A stretch of DNA of 64,000 nt from Falsiroseomonas ponticola (GCF_016805305.1 NZ_JAERQN010000011.1:62001-126000); one strand, 5' to 3'. Positions 43,966 through 51,652 are shown, counted from the first letter of the stretch. Notes: generated from the letters alone by a model not told the origin. A program made the numbers and translations.

Positions 43966-45420
43966 ATGCCCCATCGCCCGCGCCCGCCCCGCACCCTCCT
44001 CGCCCCCGGCCTGCCCGCCAGCCGCATCGTCACCGGCCTCTGGCAGGTGGCGGACCAGGAACGCGATGGCCGCAGCCTGGACTACGCCGCCGCCGCCGCC
44101 GCCATGGCGGACTACGCCGATGCCGGCTTCGACAGCTTCGACATGGCCGACCACTACGGCGGCGCCGAGGAAATCTTCGCCAAGTTCCGCGCCCTCGGCG
44201 GCAACGCCGCCGTCTTCACCAAATGGGTGCCCACCCCGGGGCCGATGACGCGCGAGGTGGTGCGCGAGGGCGTCGGCCGCAGCATCCAGCGCCTCGGCTG
44301 CATCCCGGACCTCATGCAGTTCCACTGGTGGTCCTTCCGCCACCCCGCCTGGCTCGACGCGCTGCGGGAGATGGCGGCGATGCGCGCCGAAGGCACGCTG
44401 AAGCACATCGGCGTCACGAACTTCGATACCGACCACCTCCGCGTCGCCGTGAAGAACGGCATCCCCATCGCCACCAACCAGGTCAGCTTCTCGCTGCTCG
44501 ACCGCCGCGCCGCCGGCGCGCTCTCCGACTTCTGCCTGGCCAACGGCGTGAAGATCCTGGCCTACGGCACGCTCGGCGGCGGCTTCCTCTCCGAACGCTG
44601 GCTCGGCCAGGACGAACCGGCCGAAGCCGACATCACCGACTGGTCCAAGATGAAGTACCGCCGCTTCATCGGGGCCATGGGCGGCTGGCCCGCCTTCCAG
44701 CGCCTGCTGCGCGAAGCCGACGCCATCGCGACGAAGCACGGCGTCTCCCTCAGCAACGTCGCCACGCGCTGGTCCCTGCAACACCCCGCCGTCGGCGCCG
44801 TCATCCTCGGCGCGCGCCTGACGGAAGCCGAACACCGCGCCGACAACCTCCGCCTCTTCTCCTTCACCCTCGACGAGGACGACCAGGCGCGCCTCCGCCA
44901 CGCCTTCGGCGAAACCCAGCCCATCCCCGGCGATTGCGGTGACGAATACCGCAAGCCGCCCTTCCTCACCGCCTCCGGCGACCTCAGCCACCACCTCGAC
45001 AGCCTGCCGAAGATCTACACCGCCACCGAATTCGCCCCCGGGCGGCTCCGCGTGGACAGCGGCAGCATCTGGGAGGAATCCTGCGGCTACAGCCGCGCCG
45101 TGCGCGTCGGGCAGCGCATCCTCGTCAGCGGCACCACCGCCACCCACACCGACGGCAGCATCGTCTGCCCCGGCGACGCCGGCGGCCAGGCCATCTACAT
45201 CCTCGACAAGATCGCCGCCGCCATCGAAACCCTCGGCGGCACCATGGACGACGTCATCCAGACCCGCGTCTGGCTGCGCGACGCCAACGACTGGGAAAGC
45301 GTCGGCCGCGTCCACGGCCGCGTCTTCGCCACCGCCCGCCCCGCCAACACCCTGCTCGAAGTCGCCCGCCTCGTCGGCCCGTACGCGGTGGAGATCGAAG
45401 CGGAAGCGGTGGTGGGGTAG
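43966..45420 (+). CDS. Fused aldo/keto reductase - RidA-type protein
   Basis: This 484-residue two-domain protein has an aldo-keto reductase barrel at residues about 1-345. Its tetrad is Asp/Tyr in FDMADHYGGAEE, Lys in VFTKWVPTP and His in LMQFHWWSF, with VATRWSLQHPAVGAVILGARLTEAEH. Residues about 355-484 are a RidA/YjgF-type domain (RVGQRILVSGTTATHTDG, YILDKIAAAIETLGGTMDDVIQTRVWLRD, ANTLLEVARLVGPYAVEIEAEAV). In canonical RidA an Arg precedes the VEVARL-type strand; here the position is Asn461 (PANTLLEV), so the imine deaminase activity may be absent. The fusion suggests that the reductase product or an imine intermediate is handled by the second domain. Confidence 0.9.
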   Translation: MPHRPRPPRTLLAPGLPASRIVTGLWQVADQERDGRSLDYAAAAAAMADYADAGFDSFDMADHYGGAEEIFAKFRALGGNAAVFTKWVPTPGPMTREVVREGVGRSIQRLGCIPDLMQFHWWSFRHPAWLDALREMAAMRAEGTLKHIGVTNFDTDHLRVAVKNGIPIATNQVSFSLLDRRAAGALSDFCLANGVKILAYGTLGGGFLSERWLGQDEPAEADITDWSKMKYRRFIGAMGGWPAFQRLLREADAIATKHGVSLSNVATRWSLQHPAVGAVILGARLTEAEHRADNLRLFSFTLDEDDQARLRHAFGETQPIPGDCGDEYRKPPFLTASGDLSHHLDSLPKIYTATEFAPGRLRVDSGSIWEESCGYSRAVRVGQRILVSGTTATHTDGSIVCPGDAGGQAIYILDKIAAAIETLGGTMDDVIQTRVWLRDANDWESVGRVHGRVFATARPANTLLEVARLVGPYAVEIEAEAVVG

Positions 45421-45437
45421 GGGGCGCGCTTGTGGCC

Positions 45438-45464
45438 CGGGGAAAGGGCTCCGCCCCTTCCCCG
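45438..45464. terminator. Hairpin, 12-bp stem with one mismatch
   Basis: The arms 45438-45449 and 45453-45464 pair with a single A:C mismatch and a 3-base loop, directly downstream of the reductase-RidA gene. It is GC-rich and not followed by a T run, so it is a hairpin terminator only by position. Confidence 0.45.
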
Positions 45465-45477
45465 TACCCCTTCCCCG

Positions 45478-45499
45478 CAAAGGGCCAGCGGGCCCTTTG
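45478..45499. terminator. Hairpin, perfect 9-bp stem
   Basis: CAAAGGGCC (45478-45486) pairs perfectly with GGCCCTTTG (45491-45499) around a 4-base loop. It could end transcription from the left or the right; no poly-T tail is present on either side. Confidence 0.45.
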
Positions 45500-45510
45500 A
45501 ACCCATGAGA

Positions 45511-45585
45511 TTGGTCGGTGAAGGGAGGGGCATGGCGCGCGCGCCGAACAGGCGGTCGTTCGGTGCCCCTCCCTTCACCGACCAA
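45511..45585. repeat. Perfect 21-bp inverted repeat with internal hairpin
   Basis: Bases 45511-45531 are an exact reverse complement of 45565-45585. The 33-bp spacer contains a second inverted repeat CCGAAC/GTTCGG (45544-45549 and 45558-45563). It can form a long cruciform or RNA hairpin. It is non-coding and carries no transposase; it could be a palindromic extragenic element, a very strong bidirectional terminator or a small non-autonomous element. Confidence 0.7.
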
Positions 45586-45597
45586 TAACCTCGCGGT

Positions 45598-45619
45598 CCA
45601 GGGTCCCGTTGGACCCTGG
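45598..45619. repeat. Perfect 9-bp palindromic hairpin
   Basis: CCAGGGTCC (45598-45606) and GGACCCTGG (45611-45619) pair exactly around the loop CGTT. It lies between the 21-bp inverted repeat and a 12-bp hairpin, as one of a tight series of palindromes. Confidence 0.5.
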
Positions 45620-45631
45620 CGGGGGAGAGGT

Positions 45632-45660
45632 CTGGAGAGGGGCGAGAAGCCCCTCTCCAG
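45632..45660. terminator. Perfect 12-bp hairpin near the 3' end of the SDR gene
   Basis: CTGGAGAGGGGC (45632-45643) pairs exactly with GCCCCTCTCCAG (45649-45660) around GAGAA. It lies 25 bp beyond the stop of the leftward SDR gene, where a terminator is expected, though without a T run. Confidence 0.5.
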
Positions 45661-45684
45661 GAGCCACCAGAAGCCCCTACGCCA

Positions 45685-46458
45685 TCACAGCAGCCCGCGT
45701 CCGATCCCCCCGTCCACGGCGACGGACTGGCCGACCACGTAGCCGCTGCGGGGCGAGGCGAGGAAGGTGGCGACGTCGGCGATTTCCTCCGCGGCGCCGA
45801 AGCGGCCGAGGGGGATGTCGGCGGCGAAGCGGGTCAGGATGGCCTCGGGCGTGGTGCCTTCGGCCTTCGCCATGGTGGCGGCGCGGTTGCGCCAGAGGCG
45901 GGTGATGGTGCGGCCCGGCGAGACGGCGTTGACGCGGATGCCTTCGGGGATGAGTTCGGCGGCCAGCGTCTTCACCAGCGCGATGTGTCCGGCCTTGTGG
46001 ACGTTGGAGACGATCTGTTCGGCGTAGGGCATGCGGGCGCCGGCGGCGCCGAACAGCACCACGCGGGCGCCGCCGGCGCGGCGGAGTGCGGGCAGCAGGC
46101 CGCGCACGACGCGGACGGTGGCCAGGATGTTGAATTCCCAGTTGTGCCGCCATTGCTCGTCGGTCAGGGCCTCGAAGGCGGACCGGTGGCTGCCGCCGAC
46201 GGCCATGACGAGGATGTCGAGCTTCTGGTGCCGCTCTTCCCAGCTCCGCACGAGGGTATCGACGGAGGCGGCGTCGGTCGCGTCGCAGGGCAGGTGGTCC
46301 AGGCCGTGGGCGGCCGCGACCTCGGCGAGGGCGGTGGCGTCGCGGGAGGCGATGGTGACGCGCGCGCCGTCCTCCGCGAGGGCCTTGGCGGTGGCGAGGC
46401 CGATGCCGTCGCTGCCGCCGACGACGAGGGCGAGGTCGTCCCTGATGCGCAGATCCAT
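45685..46458 (-). CDS. SDR-family protein with atypical active site
   Basis: This 257-residue Rossmann-fold short-chain dehydrogenase family member has the cofactor-binding loop VVGGSDGIGLATA. The C-terminus is SDR-like (RVNAVSPGRTITRLW, PLGRFGAAEEIADVATFLASPRSGYVVGQSVAVDGG). The catalytic Ser region reads LFGAAGARM instead of the usual NISS, and the Tyr of YxxxK is replaced by Ser151 (SNVHK, Lys155 kept). Activity therefore may be unusual or lost; divergent SDR groups with such a change exist. The ATG at 46458 is the natural start; the frame stays open far upstream only because of high GC. Confidence 0.85.
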   Translation of the reverse strand: MDLRIRDDLALVVGGSDGIGLATAKALAEDGARVTIASRDATALAEVAAAHGLDHLPCDATDAASVDTLVRSWEERHQKLDILVMAVGGSHRSAFEALTDEQWRHNWEFNILATVRVVRGLLPALRRAGGARVVLFGAAGARMPYAEQIVSNVHKAGHIALVKTLAAELIPEGIRVNAVSPGRTITRLWRNRAATMAKAEGTTPEAILTRFAADIPLGRFGAAEEIADVATFLASPRSGYVVGQSVAVDGGIGRGLL

Positions 46459-46572
46459 GCCTGGAGTCCCATCCCGTGAAGGGCCGGCAGGGTTGCGCGG
46501 GCGGGGGGGCGCGGCAAGCCGGCAACGGCCCCTGGCGCGGCACGTTGCCTCCCCGCTGCGGAGGCGCGTGGG

Positions 46573-47163
46573 ATGCGGTGGTGGCTGGGCCTGGTGCTGT
46601 CGGCGGTGGCGGGCTTCGTGGATGCGGTGGGCTGGATCGCCTTCGGGGGAGTCTTCGTGGCCTTCATGAGCGGCAACACGACCAGGCTGGGGGTGGAGGC
46701 GGTGCGGGGCGATGGGGTGGCGGCCTGGCAGGCCGCGCAGCCCGTCCTGGCCTTCGTGGCGGGCGCGGTAGCGGGGGCCTGGGCAAGGCGCGCGGGCGGC
46801 CTGGCCGGGCTGCTGGCGGCGGAGGCCGCGCTGCTGGCCATGGCGGCGGCCATGGTGGCGGCGTCCGGCGCCGCGGTGCTGCCGCTGGCGCTGGCGATGG
46901 GGATGCAGAACCTGGCGCGGCAGGCGGCCGGCCCGGCGCAGCTGGGCGGCACCTTCATCACCGGCACGCTGGTCGGGCTGGCCCAGGCGCTGGCGGCGGG
47001 CGAATGGCGCGGGGCGGGGGCGCAGGCGGCGGCCTGGCTGGCGCTGCTGGCGGGCATCCTGGCGGGTGCGCTCGCCATGGGCGCGGGCGCGGCGCCCGCC
47101 TTGGCGGGGGTGGCGCTGCTGCTGCTGGTCCTGGCCGGAACCGCCGCCCTGCTGCGGGGTTGA
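46573..47163 (+). CDS. DUF1275 (YoaK-like) membrane protein
   Basis: This 196-residue integral membrane protein has about six helices and the DUF1275 landmarks SAVAGFVDAVGWIAFGGVFVAFMSGNTTRLG, MGMQNLARQ and GTFITGTLVGLAQAL. Function of the family is unknown; a transporter-like role is often assumed. It is divergent from the SDR gene (114 bp apart) and is followed by a small basic protein gene 27 bp downstream, so they may share a transcript. Confidence 0.87.
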   Translation: MRWWLGLVLSAVAGFVDAVGWIAFGGVFVAFMSGNTTRLGVEAVRGDGVAAWQAAQPVLAFVAGAVAGAWARRAGGLAGLLAAEAALLAMAAAMVAASGAAVLPLALAMGMQNLARQAAGPAQLGGTFITGTLVGLAQALAAGEWRGAGAQAAAWLALLAGILAGALAMGAGAAPALAGVALLLLVLAGTAALLRG

Positions 47164-47190
47164 GGCGCCAGCGCCAGAAGGAACCTGCCC

Positions 47191-47505
47191 ATGCCCCGCG
47201 GCGACAAGTCGAAATACACCGGCAAGCAGAAGCGCATGGCCGCGCATATCGAGGAAGGCTACGAGGCCCGCGGCGTGCCGCCGGAGGAAGCCGAGGCCCG
47301 CGCCTGGGCGACGGTCAACAAGCAGACCGGCGGCGGCAACCTCTCGGGCTCCGGCCGCGGCGTGCCGGATACCAACGTCTCCGCGAAGCGCGGCGGCAGG
47401 AAAGGTGGTGCCGCGGCGGCGGCGCGCACGGCGGAGGAGCGCAGCGCCTCCGCCCGCAAGGGCGCGGAGACGCGGCGCCGGAACGCGGCGGCGAAGCGGC
47501 ACTGA
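47191..47505 (+). CDS. Small basic protein of the type often labelled plasmid stabilization protein
   Basis: This 104-residue, strongly basic protein begins MPRGDKSKYTGKQKRMAAHIEEGYEARGV, followed by EEAEARAWATVNKQTGGGNLSGSGRG. The C-terminus is Lys/Arg/Ala-rich and disordered (ARKGAETRRRNAAAKRH). This pattern is common in alphaproteobacterial small proteins labelled plasmid stabilization protein, a name without biochemical support. It could bind nucleic acid or be a stress protein. It lies 27 bp after the DUF1275 gene and 2 bp before a small secreted-protein gene. Confidence 0.75.
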   Translation: MPRGDKSKYTGKQKRMAAHIEEGYEARGVPPEEAEARAWATVNKQTGGGNLSGSGRGVPDTNVSAKRGGRKGGAAAAARTAEERSASARKGAETRRRNAAAKRH

Positions 47506-47507
47506 CC

Positions 47508-47789
47508 ATGCGCCCGCTTCTCCTCGCCCTGCTGCTGGCCGTGCCGGTGGCGGCGGCCGCCCAGGCGCCGCCCCGGGTGGAGCGCCCGGCCCAGCCCCCG
47601 CCCCGCGGCGGCGGTCCGACCGGCAACGACACCATCGAGGGTCCGGTCCAGCCGCGCATTCCCCGCGGCGTGCTGCGCCCGCCCGGCAATATCGACCCCG
47701 AGATCCGCGTGCCCGGCCCGCCGCCCCGCACGACGACGCCGGTGATCCCGCCGCCCGTGAACCCGGACGGCACGGCGCGGCCGCGCTGA
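47508..47789 (+). CDS. Small secreted proline-rich protein
   Basis: This 93-residue protein has a signal peptide (MRPLLLALLLAVPVAAAAQA) and a mature part dominated by Pro, Arg and Gly. It contains the stretch VLRPPGNIDPEIRVPGPPP followed by TTPVIPPPVNPDG, which looks like a conserved motif rather than random low complexity. It is probably periplasmic or attached to the envelope; function unknown. The ATG is 2 bp after the upstream stop. Confidence 0.7.
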   Translation: MRPLLLALLLAVPVAAAAQAPPRVERPAQPPPRGGGPTGNDTIEGPVQPRIPRGVLRPPGNIDPEIRVPGPPPRTTTPVIPPPVNPDGTARPR

Positions 47790-47819
47790 ACGCGGCGGGC
47801 GGTTCCGCGTTGGGGTTGC

Positions 47820-48212
47820 ATGACGAACCCCAGCAGGATCGCCCCCGCCATGTCCGACCCGGCCCCCGACTCGCCGCCCGAACTGCCGGGCCTGCCGCCG
47901 CTGGCGCCCGGCACGCCCCCGCCGGACGAGACGCCGCCGCCGATCCCCCAGCTGCCCGGCCTGCCGCAGGTGGAGCCCGGCCCCGCACCGGCCGCGCCGC
48001 CCGCGGAGCCCCTGGCGCCGCCGCCCCAGCCCCCGCCGGGCTTCCCCGCGCCTGGCCGTGGCGACCCGGTGCCCGATCCCAGCCCGGGGCCGGAGGTGCC
48101 GGGGCCGGGTGGCCCGATGGAGGTGCCGGACATCTCCCCGGAATCGCCGGGCATCATCCGTCCGATGATGGGCGCCGCTCGCTGTCCCTGGGCGTCAGCC
48201 CGTAGCGGCTGA
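47820..48212 (+). CDS. Proline-rich hypothetical protein
   Basis: This 130-residue frame is about one-third proline with Asp/Glu/Leu/Gly (SPPELPGLPPLAPGTPPPDETPPP). It lacks a signal peptide and any domain. An internal ATG at 47850 (MSDPAPDS) is an alternative start. The 3' end overlaps the convergent bciB gene by 59 bp. Low complexity and high GC mean it could be spurious; the position after two small genes on the same strand gives modest support. Confidence 0.4.
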   Translation: MTNPSRIAPAMSDPAPDSPPELPGLPPLAPGTPPPDETPPPIPQLPGLPQVEPGPAPAAPPAEPLAPPPQPPPGFPAPGRGDPVPDPSPGPEVPGPGGPMEVPDISPESPGIIRPMMGAARCPWASARSG

Positions 48213-49377
48213 CCAGCGCCCAGACATGGGCGGGGACCATGGATTTCACGCGGCGCGGTTCCTCCCGCCGCAGATGGATGATGGTCTCCACCGCCTTCAT
48301 CTCGACCCGGGCGCGGGCGAATTCCAGCCCGCGCGGCCCGATCCGGGGCATCAGCCAGCCGACGATCGGGCGCAGCCAATCCGGCATGCGGCGCAGCGGC
48401 AGGCCGCCGGCCGCGCGTTCGGTGTTCGCGAGAAACCCCTTCACCGCGCCATCGCGCTTGCCCGCGCTGCCGGGCGTGCTGGTCACGACCTCATCGCCCA
48501 GCAGCGCCAGCAATTCCTCGCCGCGCGCATTGCGCACCAGCAGCCACTGTTCCCCCTGGCCGCCCATGTAGCCCACGGTGATGTCGGCCAGCACATTGGT
48601 GTAGTCCACGCAGGTGCGGCAGGTGAGGGGAAAGAAGTCGCCCGGCAGCTGGCTGATCGGCAGCTGGAGGAAGGGGATTTCCCGGATCCGCCCATCCGCG
48701 AAGCGCAGCTCCACATGGAAATCGGCGCGGAATTCCAGGTAGGTGATGGTCTCCGGCTGCTCGTCCAGCAGCGCCAGGAACCGATGGAAGTTCTCGGTGG
48801 TCGTGTTGTCCGAACACGGCGTGCCGATGACGAAGAGGCGCTCGAAGCCGAGTTCGCGCTCCAGCGCCCGCAGCGCATAGACCTGGCAGGGGATGCCGAT
48901 GATCGCCAGGCGCTTGTGGCCGGCCGCGCGGGCGGGTGCCAGCAGCACCAGCAGCGGCGCGTAGCCCATGCGCATGCCGCGGCAGCGCGCCATGTCCTCC
49001 GCCCGCGTGACCAGCACGGGCATGGGCTTCCAGGAATCGGCGGGGTCCGGCGCCATGGCCAGCACGGCGTCCACGGCGCCGGTTTCCAGCAGCCGTTCGG
49101 CGATGCGCGTGGTGATGCCGGTCCATTGCGCGCCGGGCGCGGGCTTCGCGAGCCGCGCGCGCAGCATCCGGCGATGCGGCCCGAAATGCAGCTCATCCGG
49201 CCGCGCGGGGTCGCGCGCCCGGCCATGCACCTGGGCTTCCAGCGCGGGGTAGTCCGGCCTGATGAACTGGCAGGCGCGGCCGCAGGCCTTGGGGTCGGGG
49301 CCGCGGGAGATGCCGCAATCCGTGCAGAGGCCGCGCGGCGCGGCCGGCCCGATCACGGGTGTCTCTATCCCCGGCAT
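48154..49377 (-). CDS. bciB: BciB-type 3,8-divinyl (proto)chlorophyllide 8-vinyl reductase, F420H2-dehydrogenase beta-like
   Basis: This 407-residue iron-sulfur flavoprotein belongs to the coenzyme F420 hydrogenase/dehydrogenase beta family. The order of motifs follows what I recall of ferredoxin-dependent 8-vinyl reductases: N-terminal Cys cluster LCTDCGISRGPDPKACGRACQF, DELHFGPHRRMLRAR, GAQWTGITTRIAERLLE, IIGIPCQVYALRALERELG, GTPCSDNTTTENFHRFL, FFPLTCRTCVDYTNVLADITVGYMG and C-terminal IGPRGLEFARARVEMK. It would reduce the C8 vinyl group in (bacterio)chlorophyll synthesis. No other photosynthesis gene is in the window. A different F420- or ferredoxin-linked reductase is the alternative. Confidence 0.78.
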   Translation of the reverse strand: MPGIETPVIGPAAPRGLCTDCGISRGPDPKACGRACQFIRPDYPALEAQVHGRARDPARPDELHFGPHRRMLRARLAKPAPGAQWTGITTRIAERLLETGAVDAVLAMAPDPADSWKPMPVLVTRAEDMARCRGMRMGYAPLLVLLAPARAAGHKRLAIIGIPCQVYALRALERELGFERLFVIGTPCSDNTTTENFHRFLALLDEQPETITYLEFRADFHVELRFADGRIREIPFLQLPISQLPGDFFPLTCRTCVDYTNVLADITVGYMGGQGEQWLLVRNARGEELLALLGDEVVTSTPGSAGKRDGAVKGFLANTERAAGGLPLRRMPDWLRPIVGWLMPRIGPRGLEFARARVEMKAVETIIHLRREEPRRVKSMVPAHVWALVSRYGLTPRDSERRPSSDG

Positions 49378-49428
49378 GCGCTTCCCCCAGCCATCGTCGC
49401 GAAGGCTAGGGGAAGCGCGGAGCGCTTG

Positions 49429-50103
49429 CTACACGCCCTCGCAGCCCAGCCGCTTCAGCGTGGCATCCACCCAGGACCGGTCCACGGTGCCGGCCTCGAT
49501 CTGCGCCATCTGCTTCTGCTCGGCGGCCTGCTTCGCCTCCGTCGCGGCCAGCACCTTTTCCGCATCGTCGAAGCCGATGGCGACGAAGCCGTCATCGTCG
49601 CCCAGGATCATGTCGCCGGGCTCGATCACCATGCCGTCGATGGCGATGGCGACGTTGATCTCGCCGGGGCCGTCCTTGTAGGGCCCGCGATGCGTGACGC
49701 CGGCGGCGAAGACCGGGAAATCCTGCTGGGCGAGGGCGCCCGAATCGCGGATCGCGCCGTTGATGACGATGCCGGCCAGGCCGCGCTTGACCATCTGCGC
49801 CAGCATCAGCTCCCCGATGATGGCATTCGTCAGGTCGCCGCCGGCGTCCACCACCACCACATCGCCGGGGTTCGCGATGTCGATGGCCTTGTGGACCATC
49901 AGGTTGTCGCCCGGCCGCGTCTTCACCGTGAAGGCCGGCCCGGCCATGACGCCGCCCTTGTGCATCGGCCGGATGCGCGGCCCGCCCGCGAAGATCCGCG
50001 ACATGCTGTCGCTGACATTGGCGACGGGCAGGGGCTTGAAGCGCTCCACGATGGCGGGGGAGACGGCGCGGCTGCGGGGCAGGATGCGGAAACCGGCGGG
50101 CAT
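49429..50103 (-). CDS. RraA-family protein (4-hydroxy-4-methyl-2-oxoglutarate aldolase-like)
   Basis: This 224-residue RraA-fold protein has the signature GDVVVVDAGGDLTNAIIGELMLAQMVKRGLAGIVINGAIRDSGAL. Here the Gly-Gly-Asp and Arg-Asp pairs form the metal and carboxylate site of the class II aldolases. Such aldolases cleave 4-hydroxy-4-methyl-2-oxoglutarate or 4-carboxy-4-hydroxy-2-oxoadipate to pyruvate plus a 2-oxoacid, the last steps of the protocatechuate 4,5-cleavage route, whose dioxygenase genes are at 61214-62340. That link is inference. The ATG at 50103 fits the family start. Confidence 0.87.
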   Translation of the reverse strand: MPAGFRILPRSRAVSPAIVERFKPLPVANVSDSMSRIFAGGPRIRPMHKGGVMAGPAFTVKTRPGDNLMVHKAIDIANPGDVVVVDAGGDLTNAIIGELMLAQMVKRGLAGIVINGAIRDSGALAQQDFPVFAAGVTHRGPYKDGPGEINVAIAIDGMVIEPGDMILGDDDGFVAIGFDDAEKVLAATEAKQAAEQKQMAQIEAGTVDRSWVDATLKRLGCEGV

Positions 50104-50253
50104 GGGGATCTCCAGGCTGGGATGCCCCGGCCTACAGGCGGCGCCTTTCCCCGGCAAGGTGCCCCCGGCCGGGTGGCCGCGCGCGGCCTTGTCATGCCGC
50201 CTTCCGCCGCGCTCGCGCGATGAAGCCTGTCGAACCACGACGGGAGCATCGCC

Positions 50254-50688
50254 ATGGCCAGCATCATCCGCAGCGCCTCCGCCCATTGGACCGGGGGCGG
50301 CAAGGACGGCACCGGGCACATCTCCTCCGCCAGCGGCGTGCTGAAGGAAGCGCCCTACGGCTTCAACGCCCGCTTCGGCGATGGCCGCGGCACCAACCCG
50401 GAGGAGCTGGTCGGCGCCGCCCATGCCGGCTGCTTCACCATGGCGCTGGCCTTCCGCCTGGCCAAGGAAGGCCTGGCGGCGGAGAGCCTGGACACAACCG
50501 CCCGCGTCGCCATGGAGCAGGAGGGCGAGGGCTTCCGCATCACCCGCGTCGCGCTGACGCTGCGCGCGAAAGTCCCCGGCACGGACGAGGCCACCTTCAA
50601 GGCGCTTGCCGAGGAAGCCAAGGCCGGCTGCCCCGTCTCCAAGCTGCTGAAGGCCGAGATCACGCTGGAGACGCATTTCGAGGCGTGA
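50254..50688 (+). CDS. osmC: OsmC-family organic hydroperoxide reductase
   Basis: This 144-residue protein is close to the usual OsmC length, with the two redox-active cysteines: Cys60 in GAAHAGCFTMAL and Cys126 in AGCPVSKLL. It starts ASAHWTGGGKDGTGHISSASGVL, which is typical for OsmC rather than OhrA. It reduces organic hydroperoxides using thiols in the cytoplasm. It is a single gene, convergent with the hydroxyacid dehydrogenase (19-bp gap). Confidence 0.9.
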   Translation: MASIIRSASAHWTGGGKDGTGHISSASGVLKEAPYGFNARFGDGRGTNPEELVGAAHAGCFTMALAFRLAKEGLAAESLDTTARVAMEQEGEGFRITRVALTLRAKVPGTDEATFKALAEEAKAGCPVSKLLKAEITLETHFEA

Positions 50689-50707
50689 GGGGCAGGGAAG
50701 GCCGCCG

Positions 50708-51652
50708 TCACGCGATCCGCGTGGGCAGCGGCCTTCCCGCCATCGCCGCCGCGACATTCTCCCGCATCAGCCGGCCCATGTCCTTGCGCGTCTCGATGCT
50801 GCCGCTGGCCGCATGGGGCTGCAGCAGCACATGGGGGAAGGTCAGGAATTCCGGGTCGATATTCGGCTCGTTCAGGAAGACGTCGAGCCCCGCCGCGCCG
50901 ATCCGGCCCTGGCGCAGCGCCTCCAGCAGCGCGGCCTCATCCACCACCGTGCCGCGGGAGACGTTCACGAAGATGACGCCGGGGGCCAGCGCCTCGATCG
51001 CCGCGCGATCGACCAGCCCGCGCGTCGCCGCGCCGCCCGCCGCCGCCACGCAGAGCACATCGACATGCGGCGCCATCGCCGCCGGGGTCGGGTACCAGGC
51101 ATAGGGCACGTCCTTCCGCGCCCGCGCGCTGTAGGCGACGGGCATGCCGAATCCCTCCGCCCGCCTGGCGATGGCGGAACCGATCCGCCCGAGCCCCACG
51201 ATGCCGAACCGCTTGCCGGAGACCCGCGTGGTCAGGGCCATCGGACCCTGCTTCGCCCAGTTCCCGCTCCGCACCCAGGCATCGCCATCCCGCACGCGCC
51301 GCGCCGCGCCCAGCATCAGCAGGATGGCGAAATCGGCCACCTCCTCCGTCAGCACATCCGGCGTATTGGTCACGGGAATGCCGCGCGCGCGGGCCGCCTC
51401 CAGGTCGATGGCATCCACGCCGACCCCGTAGCAGGCGATGATCCTCGTCCTCGGCAGCGAATCCATCAGCGCCGCATCCGCGCCGATCTCGCCCTTGGTG
51501 ACGATGGCGACGGTGCTGTCCCGCGCCTCCGCCAGCATCGCGGCCTTGTCCGCCGCCCGCCAGTAATGGAACACGTGGAAATCGGCTTCCAGCGCCGCCA
51601 CGTCCCATTCCGGCAGCTCGCCCACCAGCAGCAACCCCGGCTTGTCCGACAT
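50708..51652 (-). CDS. D-2-hydroxyacid dehydrogenase (hydroxypyruvate/glyoxylate reductase type)
   Basis: This 314-residue NAD(P)-dependent dehydrogenase has the nucleotide loop GIVGLGRIGSAIARRAEGFGMP. The catalytic Arg is in NVSRGTVVDEAALLEAL, Glu in DVFLNEPNIDPEF and His in LQPHAASGSIETRKDMG. The last motif is typical of the hydroxypyruvate/glyoxylate reductase branch. It is divergent from the SDR gene at 51698 with only 45 bp between starts, so the two may share control, perhaps by the GntR regulator downstream of the SDR. The ATG at 51652 was chosen. Confidence 0.9.
   Translation of the reverse strand: MSDKPGLLLVGELPEWDVAALEADFHVFHYWRAADKAAMLAEARDSTVAIVTKGEIGADAALMDSLPRTRIIACYGVGVDAIDLEAARARGIPVTNTPDVLTEEVADFAILLMLGAARRVRDGDAWVRSGNWAKQGPMALTTRVSGKRFGIVGLGRIGSAIARRAEGFGMPVAYSARARKDVPYAWYPTPAAMAPHVDVLCVAAAGGAATRGLVDRAAIEALAPGVIFVNVSRGTVVDEAALLEALRQGRIGAAGLDVFLNEPNIDPEFLTFPHVLLQPHAASGSIETRKDMGRLMRENVAAAMAGRPLPTRIA

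Noticed and set aside
46459..47988. Long upstream extension of the SDR frame on the minus strand
   Set aside because: The SDR motif begins immediately after the ATG at 46458, and the extension lies opposite the DUF1275 and small basic protein genes.
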